DNA of 64,000 nucleotides from Leeuwenhoekiella aestuarii. Lineage in GTDB: Bacteria > Bacteroidota > Bacteroidia > Flavobacteriales > Flavobacteriaceae. The DNA is taken from assembly GCF_004104055.1 (NCBI RefSeq), contig NZ_QOVJ01000009.1:1-64000 (forward strand), in the 5' to 3' direction. Positions 1 through 9,445 of this stretch are shown here, piece by piece; the stretch's first letter is position 1, and each line of letters starts with the position of its first letter. The notes beneath the pieces are model-generated. The model worked only from the letters and a program-made list of their open reading frames with translations, ran no database searches and had not been told where the DNA came from. The position numbers and the translations under genes are program-made.

Positions 1-36
1 AACTGTAGTTCTGGTGAAACTATGGCAGCGAATTAA
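1..36 (+). CDS. C-terminal end of an upstream gene (partial)
   Basis: The frame beginning at base 1 is open for 11 codons (NCSSGETMAAN) and ends with TAA at 34-36. A strong terminator hairpin follows 40 bases later, which fits the end of a real gene. Eleven residues are too few to assign a family. It lies on the same strand as the glycosidase operon but is separated from it by the terminator. Confidence 0.45.
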   Translation, partial: NCSSGETMAAN

Positions 37-75
37 AACGAGAGTTTTTTGAGTTTTTTTAAATTGTTTCTGGTG

Positions 76-104
76 AAAAGGGTGCTTGTATGAGCACCTT
101 TTTT
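76..104 (+). terminator. Rho-independent terminator
   Basis: The arms GGTGCT (81-86) and AGCACC (93-98) form a perfect stem with a six-base loop. The stem is flanked by A-rich sequence on the left and a run of six T on the right, so it can extend by A-T pairs and may work in both directions. It would end transcription of the gene whose last codons lie at 1-36. Confidence 0.8.
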
Positions 105-368
105 GTATTTATTCTAAAGCCTTACGGAAACTAGAATGTATTGAATATTTCAAGGCTTGACGAATTGCAAATCTCAAAATTGACAGTCTATTATTTTATT
201 TAAAAAAATCTTAATATTCAGCGTTATTAAGCTACGCTCTGCGGTTATTCAGCGATTATTTTTTATATACTTTTAATGTTCTCTTAGTTTTAAAGAGCGT
301 ATTGTCGTTATTCTAACAATTAGTATGAATTATTGATAATGCAGTTCAGCATAAACTACAGAAGTCCT
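105..368 (+). promoter_or_regulatory. Upstream region of the glycosidase operon, with a direct repeat
   Basis: This AT-rich stretch has no convincing gene. The 9-mer TATTCAGCG occurs at 215-223 and again at 246-254, 31 bases apart, about three helical turns, each copy followed by TTATT or ATTATT. That spacing suits binding of a dimer on one face of the DNA, so the region is a candidate regulator site for the operon starting at 369. No clear TAnnTTTG element was found; TATACTTTTA near 265 is a poor match. Confidence 0.35.
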
Positions 369-2783
369 ATGTATTCTATTTATTTGAAAAAGTTGATTGC
401 CACTGTTGCTGTGCTTGTTTCGGTGGCTCAACTTTTTGCTCAAGATAAAATTCCGGCGAATGCCGCGTATAAAAGTCCAAATCTCACTATCGAGCAGCGC
501 GTTGAAGATCTTTTGGTGCGCATGACTCCGGAAGAAAAAGTAGGTCAGCTTTCTACCTTACTGGGTTGGCCTATGTATACCAAGACTAATAATGGAGTGG
601 AAGCCAGCGAGGCTCTTAAAACAGCTGTAGCTAATCAAAAAATTGGAGCCCTTTGGGGTACTTTGCGAGCCGATCCATGGACGCAAAAAACCTTACAAAC
701 CGGTCTTAATCCGGTGCTTGCAGCAGAGGCAACTAATGCAATTCAGAAAATCGCTGTGGAAGAAAGCCGCCTGGGTATTCCCTTGTTTTTAGCCGAAGAA
801 GCTATGCATGGTCATATGGCTATAGGGACAACCGAATTCCCCGCAGCCATCGCTCAGGCAAGTACATTTAACCCGCAACTCATCGAAAAAATGGGAAGCG
901 TTATCGCAAGCGAATTACGGGCTCAGGGTGCACATATTGGGTATGGTCCTATACTGGACCTGGCTCGTGAACCCCGTTGGTCCCGAGTTGAAGAGACCTT
1001 TGGGGAAGATCCGTATTTGATTTCAGAAATGGGATTGGGTCTTATAAAAGGTTTTCAGGGTGATGGGATAAACAATCCGGAACAGGTTATTTCGACTTTA
1101 AAACATTTCGCAGCTTACGGGGTTTCCGAAGGAGGACACAACGGTGGAGCGGTTCATATTGGTCGGCGTGAATTGATGCAAGATTATATGTACCCTTTTA
1201 AAAAAGCGATTGACGCCGGAGCTTTGTCGGTGATGACGGCTTACAGTTCGGTAGATGGGATTCCGAGTACGGCGAATAAAAAATTGCTCACCGATTTACT
1301 TCGTGAGCAATGGGGCTTTACGGGTTTTGTAGTTTCGGACCTCGGGAGTATAGAAGGTATTAAAAATGATCATCACGCGGCATCATCTCTTGAAGAAGCC
1401 GCTGCTATCGCGATGAACGCCGGGGTTGATGTTGATCTGGGTGGTAATGGTTTTGACGATGCCTTGCTTGAAGCCTTTCAGGATGGTAATGTTTTAGAGA
1501 AGCGCCTGGACAGTGCCGTAGCACATGTGCTTCGTTTGAAGTTTGAAATGGGCCTTTTTGAAAATCCCTATGTTGATGAAAAGCTTCCGGCTAAAGTGGT
1601 ACGCAACACACAACACATCGCCCTGGCGAAAGAAGTAGCCCTTGAAGGTATTACCCTCCTTAAAAATGAAGGAGATTTGCTTCCGCTCTCAAAAAATCTG
1701 AAAAAAATTGCCGTAATTGGTCCAAATGCCGATATGATGTACAATCAGTTAGGTGACTATACTGCGCCGCAGGATCCCGAATACATCATTACGCCGCTTG
1801 AAGGCATACGGGCAAAATGGCCCCATGCGCAAATTATCTATGTAAAAGGGACCGCGATTCGCGATACTATTCAAACTGATATTCCGGCGGCGGTCAAGGC
1901 CGCTCAGTATGCTGAAGTTGCAATTGTCGTCCTGGGAGGCTCCAGCGCACGCGACTTCAAAACCGAATATCTGGAGACGGGTGCCGCAACGGTTTCTACT
2001 AAAGATGATAAAATTTTAAGCGATATGGAAAGCGGGGAAGGCTACGACCGCGGAACCCTTGACCTGATGGGAAAACAGCTCGAACTGCTTCAAGCTGTTG
2101 AAGCGACAGGCACTCCTACAATATTAGTGTTGATCACCGGCAGACCTTTATTAATCAACTGGCCTGCCAAACACATTCCTGCAATCCTGGACGCGTGGTA
2201 TCCCGGTTCTCAGGGTGGCCATGCCCTTGCAGACGTCTTAATTGGTGAGTATAATCCGGCGGGTCGTTTGCCCATCTCCATCCCGAGATCGGTAGGCCAA
2301 ACGCCGGTTTATTACAACCACTGGTGGCCTAAACGTCGTGATTATGTAGAGGAGTCGGCAAGCCCGCTCTATGCTTTTGGTCACGGGTTGAGCTACACTA
2401 CATTTGACTATTCAGATTTGAAAATTTCGCAAAGCGGAACTGATACAGATAAGCTTATAGAAGTTTCGGTAAGTGTAAAAAATTCAGGAGCTCAGGCCGG
2501 AGACGAAGTGGTGCAGTTGTACCTGCGTGATCTAGTAAGCAGCGTGGTGACGCCGGTAAAGCAATTAAGTGGTTTTGAGCGGATACATTTAGCCAAAGGC
2601 GAAAGTAAAACACTTAGGTTTACGCTTACTCCGGAAGAACTTGCTCTTTATAATGCAGAAATGAAACACGTGGCAGAAGCAGGAGAATTTGAAGTTCAGG
2701 TTGGGGCTTCCTCAAAAGATATAAGACTTACAGGTAGCTTTGAATTAGCCGAAGCTATTTTATTCACAACTCAAACAAAATAA
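369..2783 (+). CDS. bglX: GH3 family beta-glycosidase (BglX-like), periplasmic
   Basis: Retaining exo-beta-glycosidase of family GH3, probably beta-glucosidase or beta-xylosidase type, removing terminal sugars from the non-reducing end. The ATG at 369 is preferred because it begins a clean Sec signal peptide ending SVAQLFAQ; upstream TTG 333 and ATG 339 would add a non-hydrophobic extension. The N-terminal TIM-barrel part carries VSDLG, whose Asp324 matches the GH3 nucleophile. The (alpha/beta)6 sandwich follows, and a C-terminal fibronectin-III-like domain (QLYLRD, KQLSGFERI) ends the protein. The 804-residue length is typical of BglX. It is the first gene of a run of seven with gaps of 3 to 11 bases, so it probably leads the operon. 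Fine substrate specificity cannot be read from the sequence. Confidence 0.9.
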   Translation: MYSIYLKKLIATVAVLVSVAQLFAQDKIPANAAYKSPNLTIEQRVEDLLVRMTPEEKVGQLSTLLGWPMYTKTNNGVEASEALKTAVANQKIGALWGTLRADPWTQKTLQTGLNPVLAAEATNAIQKIAVEESRLGIPLFLAEEAMHGHMAIGTTEFPAAIAQASTFNPQLIEKMGSVIASELRAQGAHIGYGPILDLAREPRWSRVEETFGEDPYLISEMGLGLIKGFQGDGINNPEQVISTLKHFAAYGVSEGGHNGGAVHIGRRELMQDYMYPFKKAIDAGALSVMTAYSSVDGIPSTANKKLLTDLLREQWGFTGFVVSDLGSIEGIKNDHHAASSLEEAAAIAMNAGVDVDLGGNGFDDALLEAFQDGNVLEKRLDSAVAHVLRLKFEMGLFENPYVDEKLPAKVVRNTQHIALAKEVALEGITLLKNEGDLLPLSKNLKKIAVIGPNADMMYNQLGDYTAPQDPEYIITPLEGIRAKWPHAQIIYVKGTAIRDTIQTDIPAAVKAAQYAEVAIVVLGGSSARDFKTEYLETGAATVSTKDDKILSDMESGEGYDRGTLDLMGKQLELLQAVEATGTPTILVLITGRPLLINWPAKHIPAILDAWYPGSQGGHALADVLIGEYNPAGRLPISIPRSVGQTPVYYNHWWPKRRDYVEESASPLYAFGHGLSYTTFDYSDLKISQSGTDTDKLIEVSVSVKNSGAQAGDEVVQLYLRDLVSSVVTPVKQLSGFERIHLAKGESKTLRFTLTPEELALYNAEMKHVAEAGEFEVQVGASSKDIRLTGSFELAEAILFTTQTK

Positions 2784-2786
2784 ATT

Positions 2787-4235
2787 ATGCAATCCCTTTC
2801 ATACTCTAAATTATTTTATGGTTTGGCTATGCTGCTGGTTTCCCTAGCCAGTAGTACTAGTCTTTTTGCTCAGGGCGGTAATCTGCACGAGCAGTCTGAG
2901 GTGTATGTAGCACCTACAGATCCTTTGGTTCAGGAAAAACTGAAGGTATGGGGAGATCAAAAGTTTGGGATGCTTATTCACTGGGGTGTTTATGCCGTTC
3001 CCGGAATCATCGAGTCCTGGCAATTGTGCTCAGAGCCCTGGTTAGAGCGACCTGAGGGAATTTCGTATAACGACTATAAAAAATGGTATTGGAATTTGAG
3101 TTCGGTCTTTAATCCGGTGAATTTTGATCCGGATCAATGGGCAGAAGCCGCTGCAGATGCCGGGATGAAGTATGTGGTATTTACGACCAAGCATCACGAC
3201 GGTTTCAATATGTTTGATACCCAGCAAAGCGATTATAAAATCACCAACGGACCTTTTAAAAATCATCCAAAAGCCAATGTGGCTAAATATGTATTTGAGG
3301 CTTTTAGGGATAAGGATTTTATGATCGGGGCTTATTTTTCAAAACCCGATTGGCACAATCCCGATTTCTGGTGGGACAAATATGCTACGCCAGACCGTAA
3401 CGTGAATTATGACATTAGAAAGTACCCGGAGAAATGGAAAAGCTTTCAGGATTTTACCTATAATCAGATCAGTGAGTTGATGCACGATTACGGGGATATA
3501 GATATCCTTTGGTTAGACGGTGGATGGGTAAGGCCTCGTGAAACCGTAACCGATGAAGTGCGCGCGTGGGGAGCTCCAATTCCAGAATTTAGTCAGGAAA
3601 TAGATATGCCGCGTATTGCAGAAATGGCTCGGGAAGCCCAGCCGGGAATCATCTTTGCAGACCGTACCGTACACGGCCCTTACGAAAACTACCAGACCCC
3701 GGAACGCAAGATTCCCGATACCAAGCTTGATAATCCCTGGGAAACCTGTATGACCTTAGGAAACAACTGGGGTTATGTGCCTAATGATAATTTTAAAACT
3801 TCGGCTAAAGTGATTCACAGCCTGGTTGAAGTGGTCGCCAAAGGCGGAAATATGCTGCTGGGCGTTGGCCCGCAACCGGATGGTTTGCTTCCTCCCGATG
3901 CGCTTCCCATTCTTGCAGAAATAGGAGATTGGTTGGAGCTGAATTCAGAAGCTATTTATGGTACGCACGCCCTGGATACCTATCAGGACGGCAATACCTG
4001 GTTTACCGCCAACGATAAAGAAACTTTTGCCATAACCTTGCTTGAAGATGGTAAAGAAGTGCCCAAAAGCATCAGCTGGTCCGGGAATCTTCCGAAAAAG
4101 GGAAGTACGTTAAGATTGGTAAGTACCGGGCAAAAATTAAACTATACACTAGACGGAAATACGGTTAGCGTTCAGATTCCTTCGGAAATCCGCAAGAATG
4201 CCAGAGCAGCTTTGGCATTTTCGTTTAAAAATTAG
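2787..4235 (+). CDS. GH29 alpha-L-fucosidase, secreted
   Basis: Retaining alpha-L-fucosidase releasing terminal fucose. A signal peptide of about 28 residues ends STSLFAQ. The TIM barrel has the family landmarks LIHWGVYAVPG near residue 64, FTTKHHDGF and DILWLDGGW; Asp244 in the last is the expected catalytic nucleophile. A short beta-sandwich follows. At 482 residues it has a normal GH29 length without an added carbohydrate-binding module. It starts 3 bases after the GH3 stop and ends 3 bases before a second, divergent GH29, so the two are co-transcribed and probably split linkage specificities. The general acid cannot be placed by eye. Confidence 0.9.
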   Translation: MQSLSYSKLFYGLAMLLVSLASSTSLFAQGGNLHEQSEVYVAPTDPLVQEKLKVWGDQKFGMLIHWGVYAVPGIIESWQLCSEPWLERPEGISYNDYKKWYWNLSSVFNPVNFDPDQWAEAAADAGMKYVVFTTKHHDGFNMFDTQQSDYKITNGPFKNHPKANVAKYVFEAFRDKDFMIGAYFSKPDWHNPDFWWDKYATPDRNVNYDIRKYPEKWKSFQDFTYNQISELMHDYGDIDILWLDGGWVRPRETVTDEVRAWGAPIPEFSQEIDMPRIAEMAREAQPGIIFADRTVHGPYENYQTPERKIPDTKLDNPWETCMTLGNNWGYVPNDNFKTSAKVIHSLVEVVAKGGNMLLGVGPQPDGLLPPDALPILAEIGDWLELNSEAIYGTHALDTYQDGNTWFTANDKETFAITLLEDGKEVPKSISWSGNLPKKGSTLRLVSTGQKLNYTLDGNTVSVQIPSEIRKNARAALAFSFKN

Positions 4236-4238
4236 AAT

Positions 4239-5693
4239 ATGAAAAACTTATATACACTTAGCCTTCTTTTTTTCGCAGCACTCAGTATGTCTTGCGAGCA
4301 GGAGAAAAATAGCGAAGCACCGGCACCTTATGGTCCCGTGCCTTCACAAGAACAGCTGGACTGGTATGATATGGAAATGAATGCCTTTATTCATTTTACC
4401 ATAAACACATTTACTGATAAGGAATGGGGTTATGGGGATGAATCTCCAGAGCTTTTTAATCCCACAAATCTAGATACCGACCAGTGGATGTCAACCTTAA
4501 AAGATGCCGGTTTTAGCGGGGCGATTTTGACTGCAAAGCATCACGATGGTTTTGCGCTTTGGCCTTCAGAATATACCGAGCACGATATTGCTGCGAGTCC
4601 GTATAAAGACGGAAAAGGAGATCTGGTAAAAGAAGTTTCTCAATCGGCTAAAAAATTCGGACTTGAATTCGGTGTATATCTTTCTCCCTGGGATCGTAAT
4701 CGTGCGGACTATGGCGAGCCCTCGTATGTAGATTATTACAGCGATCAGGTTAACGAATTATTTACGGGCTACGGGGCGGTTTTTGAAATGTGGTTTGATG
4801 GTGCTAACGGCGGTGATGGCTATTACGGAGGAGCTAACGAAGAACGAAAAATAGACCGGGAGACCTATTACAACTGGCCCAAGACGATCGCTATGGCCAA
4901 AGAAATTCAGCCTCAGGTTTTGTTTTTTAGCGATGCAGGTCCCGATTTGCGCTGGGTAGGAAATGAGCGTGGTATAGGCGGGGAAACCCATTGGAATACC
5001 ATTAGCACCGATACGCTGTATGCCGGTAAGTCTGACATTGGCGACATTCTGCAAACCGGTTCGCCAGATGGTAAAAATTGGGTGCCGGCAGAAGTAAATA
5101 CTTCCATACGTCCGGGTTGGTTTTATCATGCTTCAGAAGATTCACTGGTGCGCACTCCTGAAAATTTGTTTGAACTGTATTTAACTTCAGTAGGTCGTGG
5201 TTCAACCTTACTGCTCAATATTCCGCCAGATCGTCGTGGCTTGTTTCACGAAAATGATGTAGCTGCCCTTCAAGGCTTTCGTAAGATATTAGACAGTGTT
5301 TTTGCTGAAAATTTAGCTAAGAATGCTACTGCTGTAGCGAATACTTCACAGGGTGAAACCCCGGTTTATGCTGCAGATAAAGTTTTAGACGGCGATGCAG
5401 AAACCTACTGGGCAACAAATGATGGTGTAACTACCGGAAGCATTGAACTGACCTGGGAAGCGCCCCAAAAATTAAATTATCTGGTACTTCAGGAATACAT
5501 AAAATTGGGTCAGCGGGTTGCTGCATTTACGGTTTCGGTTTGGGAAGATGGTAAATGGAAAGAAGTGCAAAGTCAAGCCACTATAGGTCATAAACGAATT
5601 TTAAAATTAAACGGTGTTGAAACTTCAAAATTGAAAGTAGACATTACGGAGTCACTGGCTTGCCCACTAATTTCTACTATAGAAGTTTATTAA
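4239..5693 (+). CDS. GH29 alpha-L-fucosidase lipoprotein with C-terminal F5/8-type module
   Basis: Second alpha-L-fucosidase of the operon, a lipoprotein: the signal sequence ends LSMSC and Cys19 would be lipidated. Barrel motifs are AFIHFTINTF, TAKHHDGFALW and VFEMWFDGANGG, with Asp187 the expected nucleophile. The shorter core and HFTINTF motif resemble the GH29 branch active on alpha-1,3/1,4-fucose of Lewis-type structures, which is inference. After about residue 350 a discoidin/F5-8-type (CBM32-like) module follows, seen as ADKVLDGDAETYWAT and LTWEAPQKLNYLVLQE. The anchor and binding module suggest it works on larger glycans at the membrane, unlike its soluble neighbour. Confidence 0.88.
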   Translation: MKNLYTLSLLFFAALSMSCEQEKNSEAPAPYGPVPSQEQLDWYDMEMNAFIHFTINTFTDKEWGYGDESPELFNPTNLDTDQWMSTLKDAGFSGAILTAKHHDGFALWPSEYTEHDIAASPYKDGKGDLVKEVSQSAKKFGLEFGVYLSPWDRNRADYGEPSYVDYYSDQVNELFTGYGAVFEMWFDGANGGDGYYGGANEERKIDRETYYNWPKTIAMAKEIQPQVLFFSDAGPDLRWVGNERGIGGETHWNTISTDTLYAGKSDIGDILQTGSPDGKNWVPAEVNTSIRPGWFYHASEDSLVRTPENLFELYLTSVGRGSTLLLNIPPDRRGLFHENDVAALQGFRKILDSVFAENLAKNATAVANTSQGETPVYAADKVLDGDAETYWATNDGVTTGSIELTWEAPQKLNYLVLQEYIKLGQRVAAFTVSVWEDGKWKEVQSQATIGHKRILKLNGVETSKLKVDITESLACPLISTIEVY

Positions 5694-5704
5694 AATCCAA
5701 TCTT

Positions 5705-7555
5705 ATGTTTAAAAACAGAATTGTATTTATACTAATCCTGCTTTTTTTTAATGGTTTAAGTGCACAAACTGACGCTGCTTTTAAAATAGAAAATGGCTCT
5801 TTTGTTTATAAAGGGAAGTCAACCCCTATCTATTCTGGAGAGATGCATTATGAGCGTATTCCTAAAGCTTACTGGCGACATCGCATACAGATGATGAAGG
5901 CTATGGGGCTCAATACCATTGCAACCTATGTGTTTTGGAATTACCACAATACAGCTCCAGGAGTCTGGGATTTTAAAACCGGAAATAAAAACATTACCAA
6001 GTTTATTAAAATTGCGCAGGAAGAAGGGATGTTTGTCATTTTGCGTCCCGGTCCTTACGCGTGTGGCGAGTGGGAATTTGGGGGCTATCCTTGGTTTCTT
6101 CAGAATATTGAAGGCCTGAAAGTACGTGAAAATAATGAAGCCTTTCTGGAAGCTTGCCGGGAGTACATCAACAGATTGGCAGAAGAAGTGGTTTCGCTTC
6201 AGGTTAATAATGGAGGGAATATCATTATGACGCAGGTGGAGAATGAATTTGGATCTTACGTAGCTCAGCGAGAAGATATTTCGGCAGAAGAGCATAAAAT
6301 CTATAAAAACAAGATTTATAAAATGCTGAAAGAAGCCGGGTTTCAGGCTCCATTTTTTACTTCAGACGGTACGTGGCTTTTTGAAGGCGGTAGTCTTGAG
6401 GGTGTTTTACCCACAGCAAATGGAGAGGGCAATGTAGCTAATCTTAAAAAAGCAGTTGATGCCTACCATAACAACGAAGGCCCATATATGGTGGCTGAGT
6501 TTTATCCCGGTTGGTTAGATCATTGGGCAGAACCTTTTGTGAAAATCAGTGCTGCAGACATTGCAAAGCAAACTAAAGTATACCTTGAAAATGATATAAA
6601 CTTCAACTTGTACATGGCACACGGCGGAACTAATTTTGGGTTTACATCAGGAGCCAATTATAACGATGAGCACGACATACAGCCAGATATTACCAGCTAC
6701 GATTATGATGCGCCAATTTCTGAAGCAGGTTGGGCAACGCCTAAATACGATTCTATAAGAGCTTTGATGCAACACTATGCTCCTTACGATATTCCGGACG
6801 TGCCCGAGCAGATTCCTGTTATTGAGATCCCTAAAATCAGCTTGTCTAAAACAAGTGATGCCTTATCCTACATCAAAAAGCAAAATCCGGTGACTAGTGA
6901 TAGCCCGCTTACTTTTGAAGAATTGGAGCAAGGCTATGGATATGTTTTGTATAAAAAACGCTTTACGCAACCCATCACCGGGACATTAAAAGTGCCCGGT
7001 TTGCGGGATTTTGCAACAGTTTATGTGAATGGAAAAAAAGTAGGGGAGCTAAACCGGGTTTTCAACACGTATGAGATGCCTATCAAAATTCCATTCAATG
7101 GAAGTCTGGAAATTTTGGTAGAAAATATGGGACGTATTAATTACGGTTCAGAAATCGTAAACAACCTCAAAGGCATTATCAAACCGGTAACTATCAACGA
7201 TTATGAAATTACCGGTGGCTGGGAGATGTACAAAGCACCATTTACCAAAGCACCTCAGGATCTCAAATCAGCAACGGTAAAGACGGGTAGGCCGGTTATC
7301 TATTCCGGTAATTTTGAGTTGGATAATTTGGGTGATACATTTCTTGATGTATGTAATTTAGGTAAAGGAATCGTTTTTGTCAACGGTCACAATCTGGGAC
7401 GCTATTGGAAAGTGGGACCACAGCAAACTTTATATGTGCCGGGATGCTGGCTTAAAGAAAACAATAAAATAGTTGTATTTGAACAACTTAACGAGAAGCA
7501 GGTCATGGAGATCTCTGGGGTTAAAAAACCTGTTCTTGAAGATTTAAAACTATAA
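5705..7555 (+). CDS. GH35 beta-galactosidase, secreted
   Basis: Retaining exo-beta-galactosidase of family GH35. The start at 5705 is preferred over the in-frame ATG at 5660 because it directly precedes a signal peptide (hydrophobic run to GLSAQ) and leaves an 11-base gap to the preceding gene. The barrel holds the typical GEMHYERIPKAYWRHRI opening, the acid/base motif QVENEFGSY (Glu181) and the nucleophile motif AEFYPGWLDHW (Glu265). C-terminal jelly-roll domains follow, ending in the family signature FVNGHNLGRYW. The length of 616 residues is normal. With fucosidases on one side and a hexosaminidase on the other, it probably removes galactose exposed after defucosylation. Confidence 0.92.
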   Translation: MFKNRIVFILILLFFNGLSAQTDAAFKIENGSFVYKGKSTPIYSGEMHYERIPKAYWRHRIQMMKAMGLNTIATYVFWNYHNTAPGVWDFKTGNKNITKFIKIAQEEGMFVILRPGPYACGEWEFGGYPWFLQNIEGLKVRENNEAFLEACREYINRLAEEVVSLQVNNGGNIIMTQVENEFGSYVAQREDISAEEHKIYKNKIYKMLKEAGFQAPFFTSDGTWLFEGGSLEGVLPTANGEGNVANLKKAVDAYHNNEGPYMVAEFYPGWLDHWAEPFVKISAADIAKQTKVYLENDINFNLYMAHGGTNFGFTSGANYNDEHDIQPDITSYDYDAPISEAGWATPKYDSIRALMQHYAPYDIPDVPEQIPVIEIPKISLSKTSDALSYIKKQNPVTSDSPLTFEELEQGYGYVLYKKRFTQPITGTLKVPGLRDFATVYVNGKKVGELNRVFNTYEMPIKIPFNGSLEILVENMGRINYGSEIVNNLKGIIKPVTINDYEITGGWEMYKAPFTKAPQDLKSATVKTGRPVIYSGNFELDNLGDTFLDVCNLGKGIVFVNGHNLGRYWKVGPQQTLYVPGCWLKENNKIVVFEQLNEKQVMEISGVKKPVLEDLKL

Positions 7556-7558
7556 CAT

Positions 7559-9436
7559 ATGAAACATTCGGTTATTTTAAGATTAAGCCTCGCACTTGTT
7601 TTGTTTTCGCTTTGCGGAAACCTGAGCGCTCAAAAAGGAGAACTTTCGGTAATTCCTATTCCTACGGAATATGAACTGGGAGAAGGGGAGTTTGTGATCG
7701 ATCAACATACCGTGCTGTATGCAGATCCCACAGAATCTGAAGTCACACATATTGCCGAAGGTTTTCAGCAACAATTGAGAACCGTAACCGGGATGCTGCT
7801 TCCGGTAATGCCATTAGAAGATTTTGAGGATCAGCAAAATGCTGTGGTTTTTCAGCTTATGCCTGACGAGGAATTGGGCGCAGAAGGCTATCAACTTGAG
7901 GTCACTCCAAATCATATTTTAATAAAGGCTAATAAGCCTGCAGGACTCTTTTATGCCGTGCAGACCTTGTATCAATTGCTTCCACCTGAAGTGGTAGAAA
8001 ACGAAGTGGTACGTGCGGTAGACTGGACGGTCCCCGCAGTGTCGATTATCGATGTCCCTGCGTATAAATGGCGCGGGTTGCACCTGGATACCGGGCGGCA
8101 TATCAGCTCTATAGATTTCATAAAGAAATATCTGGATCAGATGGCGGCGCATAAACTGAATACTTTTCACTGGCACCTAACCGAAGATCAGGGCTGGCGC
8201 CTGCAAATCAATAAGTATCCATTGCTTACCGAAGTAGGTGCTTATCGTGATTCTACTTTAGTGGGACATTACGGAACCGGTAAATACGACGGTAAACGCT
8301 ATGGGGGTTATTATACGCAGGATGAGGCCCGGGAAATTGTGGCGTATGCTAAAGACCGTTACATCACAGTGGTGCCTGAGATTGAAATGCCCGGCCACGC
8401 GACCGCCGCAGTAGCATCCTATCCCCAATTAGGTAATACTGACAAGCCGGTTAAGACAGTAACCACCTGGGGCGTTTTTCCGGATATTTTTAATGTGGAA
8501 GAAAGCACTTTTGATTTTCTAGAGGATGTTTTGGTAGAAGTACTGGATATTTTTCCTTCTAAATACATTCACATTGGCGGCGACGAAGCACCAAAAGATC
8601 AATGGGAAGCCTCTGAGCGTATTCAATTTAAAATAGACTCGCTAGGCCTAAAGAATGAGCACGAGTTGCAGAGTTATTTCATTACCCGTATTGAAAAATT
8701 CCTGAATTCAAAAGGACGTCAAATAATTGGTTGGGATGAAATTTTAGAAGGTGGTCTGGCTCCTAACGCAGCGGTAATGTCCTGGCGCGGGGAAGAAGGC
8801 GGAATTGCAGCAGCAAAAGATGCACATTATGTAGTGATGTCACCCGGATCGCATTTGTATTTTGATCACGGGCAGGGAGACCCGGATCAGGAACCTCTAA
8901 ATATCGGAGGCTATTTGCCATTGGAAAAAGTCTACTCCTACAAACCTACACCTGATGCTCTATCTGACGAAGAGGCTAAGTATATCATGGGCGCCCAAGC
9001 CAATGTATGGACCGAGTATTTGCCTACTTCGGACAGTAGGGAATATATGGTTTTTCCACGTATTAGTGCTTTGGCTGAAGTGGTTTGGAGTGGAGAAGAT
9101 CACAAAGACTGGGAAAGTTTTCAAAAGCGTATTCCGCAACAATTAAAACGCTATGAGCTGCAGGATATCAATTTCGCATACACAATTTATAATGTGGAAA
9201 TTCGGGCGAAATATGATGAAAAAGCGAAAGATTTTGAAGTTGTATTACATCCGCAGTGGGACGGAACCGTGCACTATACGCTTGATGGGAGCACGCCAAT
9301 AGCAGCTTCAGCTGTTTACGAAAAACCATTAAAGCTTAAGGCCGGCAAGACTGTGAAAGCTGGTCTTTTTGATGACTCTGAATTAAAAGGCAGTATTTCT
9401 TCGGAAACTTTAGTTATTCCGAAATCTAAAAATTAA
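7559..9436 (+). CDS. GH20 beta-N-acetylhexosaminidase, secreted
   Basis: Removes terminal beta-linked GlcNAc or GalNAc by substrate-assisted catalysis. A signal peptide ends GNLSAQ. The GH20 N-terminal alpha/beta domain (about residues 25-155) precedes the barrel with KWRGLHLDTGRH, HWHLTEDQGWRL and the catalytic pair in HIGGDEAPKDQW (Asp342-Glu343). A C-terminal chitobiase-type beta domain (YTLDGSTP) covers roughly the last 70 residues. It starts 3 bases after the GH35 stop. A second GH20 of different architecture lies at 57479-59104, so the cell has at least two. Confidence 0.92.
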   Translation: MKHSVILRLSLALVLFSLCGNLSAQKGELSVIPIPTEYELGEGEFVIDQHTVLYADPTESEVTHIAEGFQQQLRTVTGMLLPVMPLEDFEDQQNAVVFQLMPDEELGAEGYQLEVTPNHILIKANKPAGLFYAVQTLYQLLPPEVVENEVVRAVDWTVPAVSIIDVPAYKWRGLHLDTGRHISSIDFIKKYLDQMAAHKLNTFHWHLTEDQGWRLQINKYPLLTEVGAYRDSTLVGHYGTGKYDGKRYGGYYTQDEAREIVAYAKDRYITVVPEIEMPGHATAAVASYPQLGNTDKPVKTVTTWGVFPDIFNVEESTFDFLEDVLVEVLDIFPSKYIHIGGDEAPKDQWEASERIQFKIDSLGLKNEHELQSYFITRIEKFLNSKGRQIIGWDEILEGGLAPNAAVMSWRGEEGGIAAAKDAHYVVMSPGSHLYFDHGQGDPDQEPLNIGGYLPLEKVYSYKPTPDALSDEEAKYIMGAQANVWTEYLPTSDSREYMVFPRISALAEVVWSGEDHKDWESFQKRIPQQLKRYELQDINFAYTIYNVEIRAKYDEKAKDFEVVLHPQWDGTVHYTLDGSTPIAASAVYEKPLKLKAGKTVKAGLFDDSELKGSISSETLVIPKSKN

Positions 9437-9445
9437 TATTCACTT

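Noticed and set aside
333-368. Upstream TTG/ATG starts for the GH3 gene
   Set aside because: The added residues are polar and would bury the signal peptide; ATG 369 gives a normal secretory N-terminus.
4758-5129. Several overlapping minus-strand frames of 60-120 codons
   Set aside because: They are antisense to the well-supported second GH29 gene and have no start signals or family features.
5819-6295. 158-codon open frame on the minus strand
   Set aside because: It lies entirely antisense to the GH35 core with its catalytic motifs, has no recognisable domain and a composition expected of an antisense shadow.
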